Of a DNA stretch of 59,061 nt, positions 1-10,029 are shown one piece after another (within the stretch, counting starts at the first letter, position 1; each line of letters opens with the position of its first letter). Origin of the DNA: Streptomyces prunicolor NBRC 13075. GTDB taxonomy: Bacteria > Actinomycetota > Actinomycetes > Streptomycetales > Streptomycetaceae. The notes below the pieces were generated by a model, which was not told the DNA's origin, made no database searches, and saw only the letters and a program-made list of their open reading frames with translations. A program made the translations under genes and the position numbers. The stretch lies in NCBI RefSeq assembly GCF_000367365.1, contig NZ_BARF01000108.1, forward strand, positions 1 through 59,061. The letters run 5' to 3'.

Positions 1-546
1 CAGAATTACTGGCCGTCTCCGGGGAGAACTGAGTGGCCGTTGACAGTTGAGACACGACCGACCAAGGCTCGGGTCCTGGCGAATCTCTCCGATTGCGAAA
101 TCGTTCACTTCGCGTGCCACGGTGCCCACGACCCCACCGACCCGTCCAGGAGTCTGTTGCTTCTGCATGACCACGAACATGATCCGCTCACTGTGGCGAA
201 TCTTGCCGAAATGAGGCTGGACTCGTCCCAATTGGCTTACCTGTCAGCCTGCCGAACAGCTTTCATGGACTCCGTAGAGCTGATCGACGAGGCCATCCAT
301 CTCACCTCGGCCTTTCAGCTCGCGGGTTTTCCCCAGGTCATCGGCACTCTCTGGGAGATCAACGACGAGGTGGCCTCACAGATGGCAGCTGATTTCTACG
401 CCGAGCTCGGGAGGCTCACCAGCCAACGTGGTGGCCTCACCACGGATGAGGCGGCGGGTGCTTTGCACCAGACTGTGCGCAGGTTCCGTGATCGAGATCC
501 AAGGCTTCCTTATCTCTGGGCGGCCTACCTGCACGCAGGCATCTGA
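1..546 (+). CDS. CHAT-domain protease, C-terminal part (5' end outside window)
   Basis: The frame is open from base 1 to the TGA at 544-546, so the gene begins upstream of the window. The visible ~180 residues are a CHAT (caspase-HetF-associated) peptidase domain. The catalytic His lies in HFACHG (codon 118-120) and the catalytic Cys in LSACRT (codon 250-252). The rest follows the family pattern (AGFPQVIGTLW, later LPYLWAAY near the end). CHAT proteins usually carry N-terminal TPRs or another sensor and act as regulated proteases, some of them in gasdermin or Craspase-type defence. The sensor part is not visible here. The gene converges on the helicase gene at 782, at the edge of a defence array. 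The family call is firm; the role is inference. Confidence 0.85.
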   Translation, partial: QNYWPSPGRTEWPLTVETRPTKARVLANLSDCEIVHFACHGAHDPTDPSRSLLLLHDHEHDPLTVANLAEMRLDSSQLAYLSACRTAFMDSVELIDEAIHLTSAFQLAGFPQVIGTLWEINDEVASQMAADFYAELGRLTSQRGGLTTDEAAGALHQTVRRFRDRDPRLPYLWAAYLHAGI

Positions 547-781
547 CTGCGCGCGAACTTGGCCTTCTCCTCAAGACTCGTCGCGATCGATGGGTTTGCA
601 TGGGCGCTGGCCTGCTTCCCCGGCCCGGTGCCGACCCTGACATCTGCGAGCTTGTCCGCGATGCGAGGTCGGCCAGACGACTACCTGCATGCACTGGCTG
701 TCTTGGGGCCTGCAGATTGTTGTGCGGCTCGTCCTCCGCTGTGCCGCAACGTCCCACGATCCACGTGCCGCGACAGTAGGG

Positions 782-3052
782 TCAGGCTGACAGCAGGGGC
801 TTCAAGAACGGGCTTGGTGCTCCGTGCCAGAAGATGTCCAGGCTGTCGCGTGCTCGGGTCGTCGCGACGAACAGCAGTGAACGGGCCCGCTGTACCTCCC
901 GCCGGTAGCGCGCGGGATCGGTGGCTCGCAGGCGGCTGACCGCATCGCGCGGTACCAGGCCGTCGGTCACTCCGGCGATGATCATGCGCTGGTATTCGAG
1001 ACCTTTGAAGCGGAACATCGTGCCGATGTGGACCCCGCCGTCGCCTCGTGGGCCGTCAGGCCCGATCTCCACGGCCCGGACACCGAGCTGCGCCAGCGTA
1101 TAGGCGGTCTCACTCGCCATCTGGTTGGTGGGTACACAGATCGCGATCTGCTCGGGTGGGATGTCGGACCAGTCGCTGATGAGCGCGGCGATCGCCTCGC
1201 GCTCGGCGGTCCAGTCCGCGCAGCCGTGCAGTCCCGGAAGTCCTCCGCTGAGTACCGAGCGGTATCCGGCGAGGTTTTCCTGGCTGCCGTCGAGGTCGTC
1301 GTATTTCTCCTGGCTCAGGACGTCGAGTGCGGAGCGCAGGATCTGGCGGGTCGTCCGGTAGCTCAGGCTGAGCTTGGCCGACCTGCCGCGGATGTTGACG
1401 CCGAGGCTGCCGAGCGTGACCTGGTTCTTGTAGATGCGCTGGTGGGTGTCACCGACCAGGAAGATGTCGTTGCGGTCGCGCGCGGTCATCGCGCGCAGCA
1501 TCTTCCAGTGCGCGGGACGCAGATCCTGCGCCTCGTCGACGACGATGTGGCGGTAGCGATAGCGCAGCCAGCCGCCCGAACCGTCCTGTACGTGGATGTT
1601 GTCGAGGCCGCCGGCCTCCTCGCGCTGGCGGTCGATGGTCTGGATGCGCTGTTCGCGCTGCATTTCCAGGCGGGCGGCCCGTTCGGAGACCTGGTCCCAG
1701 GTCTGGCGGCCGAGCCGGTCCAGGCGCTGTGTGAAGCGTTCGGCGAGCTGCCAGATGTCGGCGCGCTCGGCGCGGCTGATGTTCCTGCCGCGGCCCGCGC
1801 GCCGGGCCCGGAAGTAGTTGCTGCGGGAGGTGACCGCCTGGCCCAGGATGACTTGGGTCCACTCGTCGTGCAGGAACTCCGCGTCCCAGGCGGATTCGTC
1901 GAGCTCGTCGAGCATGGTCCGCCACTCGCGCACGGCCTGGTTGTCGTCGATGGTCTGCTTGCTGCTGCCGGGCTCCGCCTCCCGGACGACGCGCAGGGCG
2001 AGCTGGTCGACGTGGCTGATCTCGACGCGTGCCAGCAGTTGTTCCCCGCCCAGTTCAAGGAGACGGGAGCGCAGATCGGCGGCGAGGTTCTTGTTGAACG
2101 TGGTGAGCAGAACCGGCTTGTTCACCCCTTGGGGCAGCTGGTCGACCAGGTGCTTGACGCGGTGCAGCGCCACGATCGTCTTGCCAGTACCGGGGCCACC
2201 ACCGACCCGGGCAGGGCCGGAGTAGTCCCGCTCGACGAGCTTGGCCTGGGTGGGGTGGAGAAACACCTTCCAGCGCCCGAAGCTGCCGCCCTCGAGTGCT
2301 TCGCGCAGGGCTTCGTCCGTGGTGGTGACCATGGTGGCCGGACGCTCCGCCGCGGCCTGGAAGTCCTCGGTGTCGACCGGTTCGGGTGCGGCGACAGGGG
2401 CTGTGACGTGCTCCAGGACCGCGTCGTACGACTTGCCGTCGTACAGGGCGAGCAGAACCTCGCCGGTGAGCTGGGGGGCATGGTCGACCAGGCCGAGGAG
2501 CTGGTCCTCGGTGGTGAGGGCCTGGATAACCGGAATCAGAGAGTCGGCCACACCCAGGGAGGCGAGCTGTTCCTCGCTCCACGCGGCGAACAGCGGTGCC
2601 AGCGGGACCGTTTCGCGGGACGGCGGCGCCGACGCCTCGGGAACCGCGGGAGTGGGGGGTGTGGGAGGGGCCGCCGGGGTCGCTGGCCGCGGGGCGGTGA
2701 CGTTGTCCGCCACGACCTGCAGATCGACGTATTCGATGCCGCCTGTGACCTGGTTGACTGAGTAGGCGAGCCGGTCGAGGTTGTCGTAGACGTCCTTGCG
2801 GTGCTTGACGGAGACGATCAGCCAGTCGTCGTCGGCGAGGCGCAGTAGCAGTGCGCGGTAGTCGTCGTTGACGCGTGCGGACCAGAGTCTGACGTGGCCC
2901 TTCAGCTGCTGGAGTTTGAGTCCGGTGGCGTTGGGGTTGCTCTTGAACTTGTGCTGGAAGTCGTAGATCGCGCCCTTGACCGAGCGGGGGAGCTTGAGGA
3001 TCTCCTTGTCCGCTTTGTCGAGAAGGCGCAGGGTCGCGCTCTTGGTGTTCAC
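782..3052 (-). CDS. RelE-like domain fused to UvrD/Rep-type SF1 DNA helicase
   Basis: 756 residues. Residues 1 to about 110 resemble a RelE/ParE toxin fold (KxILKLPRSVKG near the start, then NDDYRALLLRL and a hydrophobic strand followed by KHRKDVYD). A low-complexity Ala/Pro linker (about 120-145) and an SF1 helicase follow. Walker A is GGPGTGKT with Lys291, and Walker B is DEAQ at 506-509. The C-terminal motifs include LSYRTTRQI and FVATTRARD. The GTG start overlaps the TGA of the DUF1998 helicase (GTGA at 3049-3052), so the two are translationally coupled. SF1 helicases partner nucleases in systems such as Gabija. Whether the RelE part cleaves RNA, binds DNA or is only structural cannot be told from sequence. 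Confidence 0.88.
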   Translation of the reverse strand: MNTKSATLRLLDKADKEILKLPRSVKGAIYDFQHKFKSNPNATGLKLQQLKGHVRLWSARVNDDYRALLLRLADDDWLIVSVKHRKDVYDNLDRLAYSVNQVTGGIEYVDLQVVADNVTAPRPATPAAPPTPPTPAVPEASAPPSRETVPLAPLFAAWSEEQLASLGVADSLIPVIQALTTEDQLLGLVDHAPQLTGEVLLALYDGKSYDAVLEHVTAPVAAPEPVDTEDFQAAAERPATMVTTTDEALREALEGGSFGRWKVFLHPTQAKLVERDYSGPARVGGGPGTGKTIVALHRVKHLVDQLPQGVNKPVLLTTFNKNLAADLRSRLLELGGEQLLARVEISHVDQLALRVVREAEPGSSKQTIDDNQAVREWRTMLDELDESAWDAEFLHDEWTQVILGQAVTSRSNYFRARRAGRGRNISRAERADIWQLAERFTQRLDRLGRQTWDQVSERAARLEMQREQRIQTIDRQREEAGGLDNIHVQDGSGGWLRYRYRHIVVDEAQDLRPAHWKMLRAMTARDRNDIFLVGDTHQRIYKNQVTLGSLGVNIRGRSAKLSLSYRTTRQILRSALDVLSQEKYDDLDGSQENLAGYRSVLSGGLPGLHGCADWTAEREAIAALISDWSDIPPEQIAICVPTNQMASETAYTLAQLGVRAVEIGPDGPRGDGGVHIGTMFRFKGLEYQRMIIAGVTDGLVPRDAVSRLRATDPARYRREVQRARSLLFVATTRARDSLDIFWHGAPSPFLKPLLSA

Positions 3053-6000
3053 GCCGTGGTCTCCCCGTTGCTTGAACTGCGGTGGTTCCTCCGGCCGTGG
3101 TGCACGGCGGTGGCTGACGCCGGTGTGCTGTGGAGTCGGTCGGCGATCTCCTCGGCGGTCCAGAATGTCGCCGGTCTGACCTCCCAGCCGGCCGCGGTGA
3201 AGGCCCGGTCACGGTCGGCCGCTTCCGGATCGGTGTCCTCACCGGCCGCTGGGCGGTGCGCGAGGACGACGCCAACTCGTGCGTGGGGCCAAGCCAGTTC
3301 GGCCATCCAGCCGTGATCGTCGAGCTCGTACCCGTCGCTCGGCAGGGGCACCCGATGCTCGGCCAGTTTTCGGGCCAGCTTGCTGAGCCCTGGCTCGTCC
3401 GGGTCGAGATACTCGATCACCTGGTCCCAGCGCGGATCCCGTACGGGGGCCACTACGTCCGCGGCAGGGGCTTCCGCTTCTGATCCGGTCTCCTGCCCAT
3501 GTCCGTGGCTGTCCGAGGGCGCCACCGATGCAGTGCCCTGCTTCGCGGGGGGCGAGGCTGGCACGGTGCCGTGCCCGGCGGGCACGTCCCAGGCGGCCGA
3601 AGTTGTGTCCTGGGCCGTATCACCCTGGCCGTCCAAGGTGATACGAACGCTCGGCAGCCACCCGGCGCCGCCGGCCACGCCCAGTGCCTCTGCGGTGAAC
3701 CCACCGACCTGGCTGGACGTCAGCTGTGCGCTGTCGCCGCCGCCGTGCTCCAGGAACTGCAGCAGATTGCTCCAGTACAGCCAGGCACGCCAGCGCCGCT
3801 TGTGCGCGTCCTCGTCCGCGAACGCCCCGTCCCCGTCGTCGAGTACGGTCAGCGCCGTCCACGCGGGAGGCTTGACGCGGGCGTCTGCGGCGAAGACCAC
3901 GAGGCACCCCACACCATCCGCCGCCGAGAACACCTGGACCGGGCCGCGCGGCCCCTGCGGTGGGGCGCCACGCAGGGCCGCCTCGATCTGAGTGCCCACC
4001 GCGTCGGACGCGAGCGCTCCGCCTTGCGCCCCGGCACCGGTCAGCCCTGCGAGTGCGGCCTCGGCGCGCCACTGCCAGAACTCGGCGTCCGGGGCCCGCA
4101 GGTAGGCGAGCAGCAGATCAGCTGGGTTCACCCACACCAGCTCGGACAGCTCACCCGGCAATCCCTTGCGTACGCTCGCGTAATAGCCGCGCGCCTTCGC
4201 CTGCCCCTGTTCCCCATAAGGTCGCCATACAGGGTTGGCTGGCCCGGTGCCCGCGTATCCGGTGTCCCGCACCCGCCGCTGCCATTCCCTGACATCGGCG
4301 TACGTCAGCTGGAAGACCCGCAGCCCTTCCGCGCGCAACCGGGTTCGCTTGGCGGCGTCGTCCGCGGCACGGTTGTGCGTCCGGCTCGCGTGGTATTCGT
4401 AGCCGTCGAGATACAGCGCCACCCGCGGGCCCGACGCGTCGAGCCGCTCGAACAGCACGTCAGGGCGCGTGCCGTCCAGAACGCGCTGCTGGGAGACCCG
4501 CCAGCTCAGGGTCGTGCCGTTCGGTCCCGTCAGCCGGAGGTCCAGTGCGTGGGTGCCGGCCGGAGTGGTATAGGCGTCAGCGCTCGACCGGGAGTCAGCA
4601 AGTGTGGCCCACTCCCGCAGAGTGTCGATGAACATGACCTCCAGATCGCTCTCGGCCTGGCGGTCCATCGGGATCACGTGCGTGGTCGCGACTGGTGAGG
4701 TTCTCCACCGTTCGCCGTCGGTGCCGAGGAGTTCGTCCAGCATCTGCCGGACCTCCTGACGGCTCACCTTGTCGTAGTCGCCGGGAGGTACACGGCGCAA
4801 GAGGCAGCGGTGGCAGCCGTCCAGGCCCTTTTCGATGCAGGGGCAGGTCTCGATGACCTCGCGCGCTCTGAGCAGTACCTCGCGAAAACCCTCCGGTGTG
4901 GCAAGGCGGTGGAGATAGCCCGTGCCTCCGGGCAGTCTGTCGTAGACCACGAGGAAGCGTCGCGGCCAGTCGCCGTCACCGCGGTCCGGCATGGAGGCGG
5001 CTGCGATGTCGATGTGGTCCGGGTCGCCCCCATAGCGGGCGGCGATACCGGCGAACAGTGCGGCCGTGAAAGACGCGAGGCGTTCCTTGGCACGGGCCAC
5101 AGATGCGGGCAGCAGTATCCGTACCGCCTCCGTCACCAGCTCGTGCGCGAGTACTAGCGGTACGTCCTGCCCCTTGCCCTGTTCCTCGCCGCCGCCGCGC
5201 AGCCTGCGGCGTGGGCACCACAGTTGGTGGTGGGCGCTGGCCTTGGTGCTTCTGCCGATCGACTCGCTCAACGCGTGCTGTGCCGCCTCGACGACCGGCC
5301 GACCGTCGGCCGTCGCGCCACCACAACTCGTGCACACGTAGAAGGGATTGATCCGTACGTCCTCGCCGGCCAGGGGCACGGTGCTGCTGCCGTCCTGCCG
5401 GTCGATGCCGAGGTTCAGGGTGCGCACCACGGCCCGCCGGGTGAAGTCGGCCCCGAACACAGCCGTGTCGTGGCGCCAGGATCCCGGTGCCACATGATCC
5501 GGGTCGATGTCGACGGTGGTGAGCACCGCGTACCGCTGCCGGTCGCGCTCGTCCCGGTCGTCCCGCACCCGGGCGTCGTCCCGCTTGTCGCGTGCGATGA
5601 CCCGCTTTGGCTCCAGTACGTGATGGACGCAGCCGGCGTCCGCGATCTCCCGTGATCCGCAGCGGGGGCAGGGGGATGTGTCCGTCTGCGCGTTGTGCGT
5701 ACGGCAGTGGCCGCATGCCGGGCACATCCGCCACACCGACCATGCCCGGCGCTCCGGGCTGCCGATGTCTAGGGCGCGCACCCGGTGTTTGTAGCCGTTG
5801 ACATAGAAGCTGTTGCCAGGGGCGAACTCGGTCAGAGCCAGCTTGCGGGACCGCTCATAATCCCGCACTTCACTGCGGTACGTCTTCTGCGCCTGACCGT
5901 CCTCTGAGTCCTCTGAGCTCTCGGGCGTCTCGGTCCAGTAGAGGGTGCCCTCCAGCAAGGTGGTGGTGTCAGTGAGGCTGTAGTTGGGCAGCAGGCCCAG

Positions 6001-9000
6001 TTCCACGAGCACTCCGTGGGCACTGGCTTGGCTCAGCTCCCGCAGCAGATCCCCGGTGGAGCGACGCTCGGCCAGCAGCTCCCGCTTCTCCTGGTCCTGC
6101 TCCCGGTCGCCCGCGAGCAGTTTGTCCATCGCGGTGTCGATCGCGGCGATACGACGGCGCAGCTCCTCCCGCCTGGCGGTCCACTCCTCCTCGGCCTCTT
6201 GCAGGGCACGGTTGATGCCACCCTTCGCATGGGCCCTGAGTTCGGCGGCCGCGTGTTCGGAGACTCCGGTGTCATCGCCCGTGCCCACCGGGAACAGGCC
6301 GAGGAACTCCTCGACAAGGCGTGCCCCATGGGCGAGTGCCGCGTCGGCGAGATCCTGGCACCAGCCCGTGGTGCCGAACAGCGCGGACACCCGCCGCGGC
6401 ATCGGCTGCAGCGGCTCGCCATCCCCTGTGGTCAGTGCGCCGCGCGCCGCCAAGTCGAGCAGATGCGCGGTGTACTGGCGGCGCAGGATCTCCACCGCCG
6501 ACAGATAGCAGCCCGGCGGAACGATGTCCCCGGCGATCATCTCGCGCGGCTCGTCCAGGTAATACAGGTCCCGTGCGCGGCGTCCCCCAAAGGCCACGAC
6601 CAGTGCGTTGCCCGTCTTCCGTCCGGCTCGTCCGGCCCGCTGCACGTAGTTCGCCGGCCCGTTCGGCAGCGAACCCAGGAGCACGGCCGACAAGTCGCCG
6701 ATGTCGATGCCCAGCTCTAGCGTGGGCGTGCAGGACAACACGTTGGGATCCGTGTAATGCGTGCCGTCCTTGAACGTCCGCTCCACCCGCTCGCGTTCGG
6801 CCCGGGTGAGCATGCCGGTGTGCTCGGCGGTGACGACCCGGAACGTGCCGCCTGTCAGATACAGGCGCCGGTAGTAGTCCCCCTGGTAGTCACGCTCCAG
6901 AGTGCCGCCGAAACCGCCCGACCCCGCCCCGGTCGAGGACATCCCGTACTGCGGCGGGGTCAGCATGCCTTTGCAGCGGTAGCGCGGACAGGGATGCCCG
7001 TACCAGCGGGTGCGCCGCTCAGGCGGCACAACCTGCTGCCAGCCGCACACCGCGCAGCTCACGAAAGCCTTGTTCACGACCGCGTCGTCGAGGAGGCGCA
7101 CCTCGATGTGCCCCGGCTGCAGGCCGTACACCCGTGTCGTGCGGTCCTGCGCGGCTCGCACCGACAGCACGCCCTCGTCGGCGAGGACGGGCAGCAGCCG
7201 CCGCAGGTACTCCGTCGCGCCGGCCGCGTCAAGGCCCAGGCAGCGGCGGGCCCAGTCCTGGTACCAGCCGCCTCGGCCCGTGATTGTGTCGAAAGCGGTC
7301 CTGTCCTTCGGCGCATCGAGCAGAAAGCGTGGCGGGGCCATCCCGTCCGGGAAGGCGGGCATGCCGTCCGGCCGCCCTCCCCAGATCTTGAACCGGGTCA
7401 CGCCCGCGTCCCTGATCCACGGATCGAGCCACCGGTGCCGCACCCCGCCGCGCAGCCGCAGCCGCTCCAACAGGCCCCGAACGAAGGCGAGATACCGCTC
7501 CGGCGACGGCAGCCCCTCGCCCACGACCAACTGGCCAGGAAGCGTCAGATGCAGATCACGGGCAAGGGCCGTGATCCGGTCCGGCTCCGCCACGACGACC
7601 TCCGCAGCGGCCGTCCGCGTCAGCTCCATCGTGCGCCCGAGCCGGGAGCGCAGCCCGAACTCCATCACCGTCGCGAAGGCCAGCCGTTCGCCGATGAGCT
7701 TCCAGGTCCTCGCATCCCCTGTGCCGCGCCCGGACAGCAGCCGGTCCACCCCCGGCTCGTCGTGCAGGTCCGGCGGTACCACGGCGGCCAGGGCCTGGGG
7801 GTCGTCCACCGAGTCGAGGATGTTGCCGATCAGAGCGTTGAGCGGTAGCGGGGTGCCCGGCTCGTCCATGTTGTGGGCGAGCAGCGACCGCAGCGAGAAC
7901 TTGTACGAAGCGTTGGCGACATAGCCGGCGCGGTGTGCGGCGTCCTGGGTGGAGTCGTTGAACAGCAGCGTCTTGCGCTCCTCGGGCACGAGCGCGATAT
8001 CACCCCCTGTGAACAGCTGCGTCACCGACGCGGAGGCCAGCGCGACCAGCGCGGTTCCGAGGAAGCGGATGCCGTTGTCCGTACCGCAGGCCGGGCACCG
8101 GTCGTCCCTGGCGGCCGTGTCCGCGCTCTTGCGGTCAAGGACAGCCAGAGCGAACCAGGCGTCCTGGAGTTCGCCCGCGTCCTCGGCGACCGGCAGGCGA
8201 TACGTTCCGCGGCCCCCGTCCAGGACCACGACGGACAGGGGATCCGTGCCGCCGCCGGTGGACGGCCTGGCTCCGGTCAGCGCAGCGAGCGCTTCACCCG
8301 TCTCGGAGGGGGTCGCCGCGATGAAGTACCGGATGCGCCGCTTGTCCCGGCCGACCCCGGCCCGCCAGATCTTGTCGGCGCTCATCACCAGCTGTTGCGG
8401 ATCGGACTCGGGCGAGAGCGCCGCCCATCCCGACCGCCCGCAGTGACGGCAGTAGACAGCGGGCAGATGACTCTGCGCGGGCCGCTTGGCCGTGTCGGAT
8501 CCCGGCAGCGCGGCCGGGCGCAGCGAGTCGGAGCCGGGCCAGCTCGCACTGTCCGACTGCTCGGCATCCTCATCGCTACGCGCGGATCCCGCGGACAGGA
8601 CCGCCCTGCGGGCGGTGGTGCGCTCGTCCTCATACCACCGGAACTCGGATGCCCAGCCCACCCCGCGCAGGACGCGGCTGACCGGCCGCACCCACAGATG
8701 CGCCTCGATGTGCAGGAAGGGGCGGGGCTGCTTCTCGTCGGAGTCCGGGGCGCGTGCCGCCGACAGAAGCGCCACGAACCTCGACAGAGCCTCCAGCGCG
8801 AGGCGGGGGTTCTCCCGCGCGGTACGCGCCCAGGCATAGCCGAACCGCGCCATCCGGTCGCGTAGCCCCCACTCGTCCAGCGGCTCCCCGTTCAACAGGG
8901 CCAGCACACCGTGCGTGAAGTCGTGCCTCTTCAGCAGTCGCCCGATCTGGAACGCGTCGAGCCCACGCCGACCGAGCAACCGCTCGGCCAGCCCGTCCAG

Positions 9001-10029
9001 ATCCAGCGCCTCGGGCCGCGACTCGACGCCGGGACCGCCGGACACCTCGACGATCTCCTTGGGAGAGGGCGGCTCCGGCAGCTCGTAGTCCACCACCCCG
9101 GTGAACTCGTCAGCGCTCTGTCGCTCCTCCCCAATGACCGCGTCTCGGTCGAAGGGCGCCCCAAAGACCTGCTCGGCAACCTCAAGGAGCCCCCCTGCGC
9201 CGGGCCCCGGCCGCCCCTCGCCGAGCGTCGCCGACGTCGCCACCGGGCAGATGTCCCCCAGCGGCCGCCCGGGCCGCGAGGCGCCCACGGTCGCGGCGAG
9301 CCGCCGCAGCAGCATCGCCACGTCTGTACCCTGCGCTCCGTCGTACGTGTGGAACTCGTCGAGCACCACATAGGCGATCTCCGCGCCCTCCCACAGCGGC
9401 CGGTCCTCGGCCCGCTGCAGCAGCAGATCGAGCATCTTGTAGTTGGTGACCAGCACATCCGGCGGAGATTGGCGCATCTCCTCGCGCCGGGTCATGACGC
9501 GGCGGAAGTCGGTGTCCGGCCGGTCACCGATGTACAGGCCAGCTGTCACCTGCGCCAGTTCGGGCTGCGCCAGGTAGTCGCCGATACGTCCCGCCTGGTC
9601 GGTGGCGAGCGCGTTCATCGGGTACAGGAGGATGGCTTTCACCCCGGACCGGCCCCGCGCCTTCTCCCGTCGGCAGTGGTCCAGGACGGGGATCAGGAAC
9701 GACTCGGTCTTTCCGGAGCCGGTGCCGGTGGTCACCAGGGTCGGCTCGGCGGGCTTCGCCAGTGTGCTCAGCCGCTGCCAGGCTCGTGCCTGATGCCGGT
9801 ACGGCGTGAACCCCGGCCGCCACTCCAGAGCCTGCTGCCAGCCGTCGTCCGCCTTGTGGAAGGGGGTACGGATCCGCAGGTAAGGACCGCGGAAGATCCC
9901 CGTCTCTGGATCGTCCAGGAACCTCTCAAGGGCGAGCCGGGTGTCCTCGTCCGCCAGGGCGTAGGTCGTCGTGAGGTACTGCGTCAGACTGCCGCGCAGC
10001 TGCGCGGCGGCCAGGGTGGGCTTCACGAC
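3049..10029 (-). CDS. Giant SF2 helicase with DUF1998 and C-terminal nuclease-like domain (DruE/DrmA-B-like)
   Basis: About 2,326 residues from the GTG at 10029, which has AAAGGG six bases upstream. An in-frame ATG at 10089 would add 20 residues but has no comparable ribosome site. Walker A has Lys107, the DEAH-type box is DEFH at 224-227, and motif VI is QRAGRAGR at 1130-1137. Several Cys-pair zinc motifs occur between (for example CRHC, CPAC, CAVC, and CPACGHC near 1433). A DUF1998 module follows (GGTGYL near 1701, then a Cys cluster at about 1728-1741). Beyond it, RPDVLFE (Asp1857) and LYLDGYEYH (Asp1875, Glu1878) resemble a PD-(D/E)XK or Vsr-like nuclease. Size and order fit DruE of Druantia; helicase plus DUF1998 is also the DrmA/DrmB pair of DISARM. 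Likely a DNA-translocating defence effector. Confidence 0.85.
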   Translation of the reverse strand, partial: VVKPTLAAAQLRGSLTQYLTTTYALADEDTRLALERFLDDPETGIFRGPYLRIRTPFHKADDGWQQALEWRPGFTPYRHQARAWQRLSTLAKPAEPTLVTTGTGSGKTESFLIPVLDHCRREKARGRSGVKAILLYPMNALATDQAGRIGDYLAQPELAQVTAGLYIGDRPDTDFRRVMTRREEMRQSPPDVLVTNYKMLDLLLQRAEDRPLWEGAEIAYVVLDEFHTYDGAQGTDVAMLLRRLAATVGASRPGRPLGDICPVATSATLGEGRPGPGAGGLLEVAEQVFGAPFDRDAVIGEERQSADEFTGVVDYELPEPPSPKEIVEVSGGPGVESRPEALDLDGLAERLLGRRGLDAFQIGRLLKRHDFTHGVLALLNGEPLDEWGLRDRMARFGYAWARTARENPRLALEALSRFVALLSAARAPDSDEKQPRPFLHIEAHLWVRPVSRVLRGVGWASEFRWYEDERTTARRAVLSAGSARSDEDAEQSDSASWPGSDSLRPAALPGSDTAKRPAQSHLPAVYCRHCGRSGWAALSPESDPQQLVMSADKIWRAGVGRDKRRIRYFIAATPSETGEALAALTGARPSTGGGTDPLSVVVLDGGRGTYRLPVAEDAGELQDAWFALAVLDRKSADTAARDDRCPACGTDNGIRFLGTALVALASASVTQLFTGGDIALVPEERKTLLFNDSTQDAAHRAGYVANASYKFSLRSLLAHNMDEPGTPLPLNALIGNILDSVDDPQALAAVVPPDLHDEPGVDRLLSGRGTGDARTWKLIGERLAFATVMEFGLRSRLGRTMELTRTAAAEVVVAEPDRITALARDLHLTLPGQLVVGEGLPSPERYLAFVRGLLERLRLRGGVRHRWLDPWIRDAGVTRFKIWGGRPDGMPAFPDGMAPPRFLLDAPKDRTAFDTITGRGGWYQDWARRCLGLDAAGATEYLRRLLPVLADEGVLSVRAAQDRTTRVYGLQPGHIEVRLLDDAVVNKAFVSCAVCGWQQVVPPERRTRWYGHPCPRYRCKGMLTPPQYGMSSTGAGSGGFGGTLERDYQGDYYRRLYLTGGTFRVVTAEHTGMLTRAERERVERTFKDGTHYTDPNVLSCTPTLELGIDIGDLSAVLLGSLPNGPANYVQRAGRAGRKTGNALVVAFGGRRARDLYYLDEPREMIAGDIVPPGCYLSAVEILRRQYTAHLLDLAARGALTTGDGEPLQPMPRRVSALFGTTGWCQDLADAALAHGARLVEEFLGLFPVGTGDDTGVSEHAAAELRAHAKGGINRALQEAEEEWTARREELRRRIAAIDTAMDKLLAGDREQDQEKRELLAERRSTGDLLRELSQASAHGVLVELGLLPNYSLTDTTTLLEGTLYWTETPESSEDSEDGQAQKTYRSEVRDYERSRKLALTEFAPGNSFYVNGYKHRVRALDIGSPERRAWSVWRMCPACGHCRTHNAQTDTSPCPRCGSREIADAGCVHHVLEPKRVIARDKRDDARVRDDRDERDRQRYAVLTTVDIDPDHVAPGSWRHDTAVFGADFTRRAVVRTLNLGIDRQDGSSTVPLAGEDVRINPFYVCTSCGGATADGRPVVEAAQHALSESIGRSTKASAHHQLWCPRRRLRGGGEEQGKGQDVPLVLAHELVTEAVRILLPASVARAKERLASFTAALFAGIAARYGGDPDHIDIAAASMPDRGDGDWPRRFLVVYDRLPGGTGYLHRLATPEGFREVLLRAREVIETCPCIEKGLDGCHRCLLRRVPPGDYDKVSRQEVRQMLDELLGTDGERWRTSPVATTHVIPMDRQAESDLEVMFIDTLREWATLADSRSSADAYTTPAGTHALDLRLTGPNGTTLSWRVSQQRVLDGTRPDVLFERLDASGPRVALYLDGYEYHASRTHNRAADDAAKRTRLRAEGLRVFQLTYADVREWQRRVRDTGYAGTGPANPVWRPYGEQGQAKARGYYASVRKGLPGELSELVWVNPADLLLAYLRAPDAEFWQWRAEAALAGLTGAGAQGGALASDAVGTQIEAALRGAPPQGPRGPVQVFSAADGVGCLVVFAADARVKPPAWTALTVLDDGDGAFADEDAHKRRWRAWLYWSNLLQFLEHGGGDSAQLTSSQVGGFTAEALGVAGGAGWLPSVRITLDGQGDTAQDTTSAAWDVPAGHGTVPASPPAKQGTASVAPSDSHGHGQETGSEAEAPAADVVAPVRDPRWDQVIEYLDPDEPGLSKLARKLAEHRVPLPSDGYELDDHGWMAELAWPHARVGVVLAHRPAAGEDTDPEAADRDRAFTAAGWEVRPATFWTAEEIADRLHSTPASATAVHHGRRNHRSSSNGETTA

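Noticed and set aside
1028..2761. 577-residue plus-strand open frame opposite the UvrD-type helicase
   Set aside because: It mirrors the helicase codons in a GC-rich genome, has no motif and no ribosome site; the minus strand carries clear Walker motifs.
2055..3275. 406-residue minus-strand frame overlapping the helicase junction
   Set aside because: Out-of-frame shadow, Arg/Pro-rich, and incompatible with the GTGA-coupled genes.
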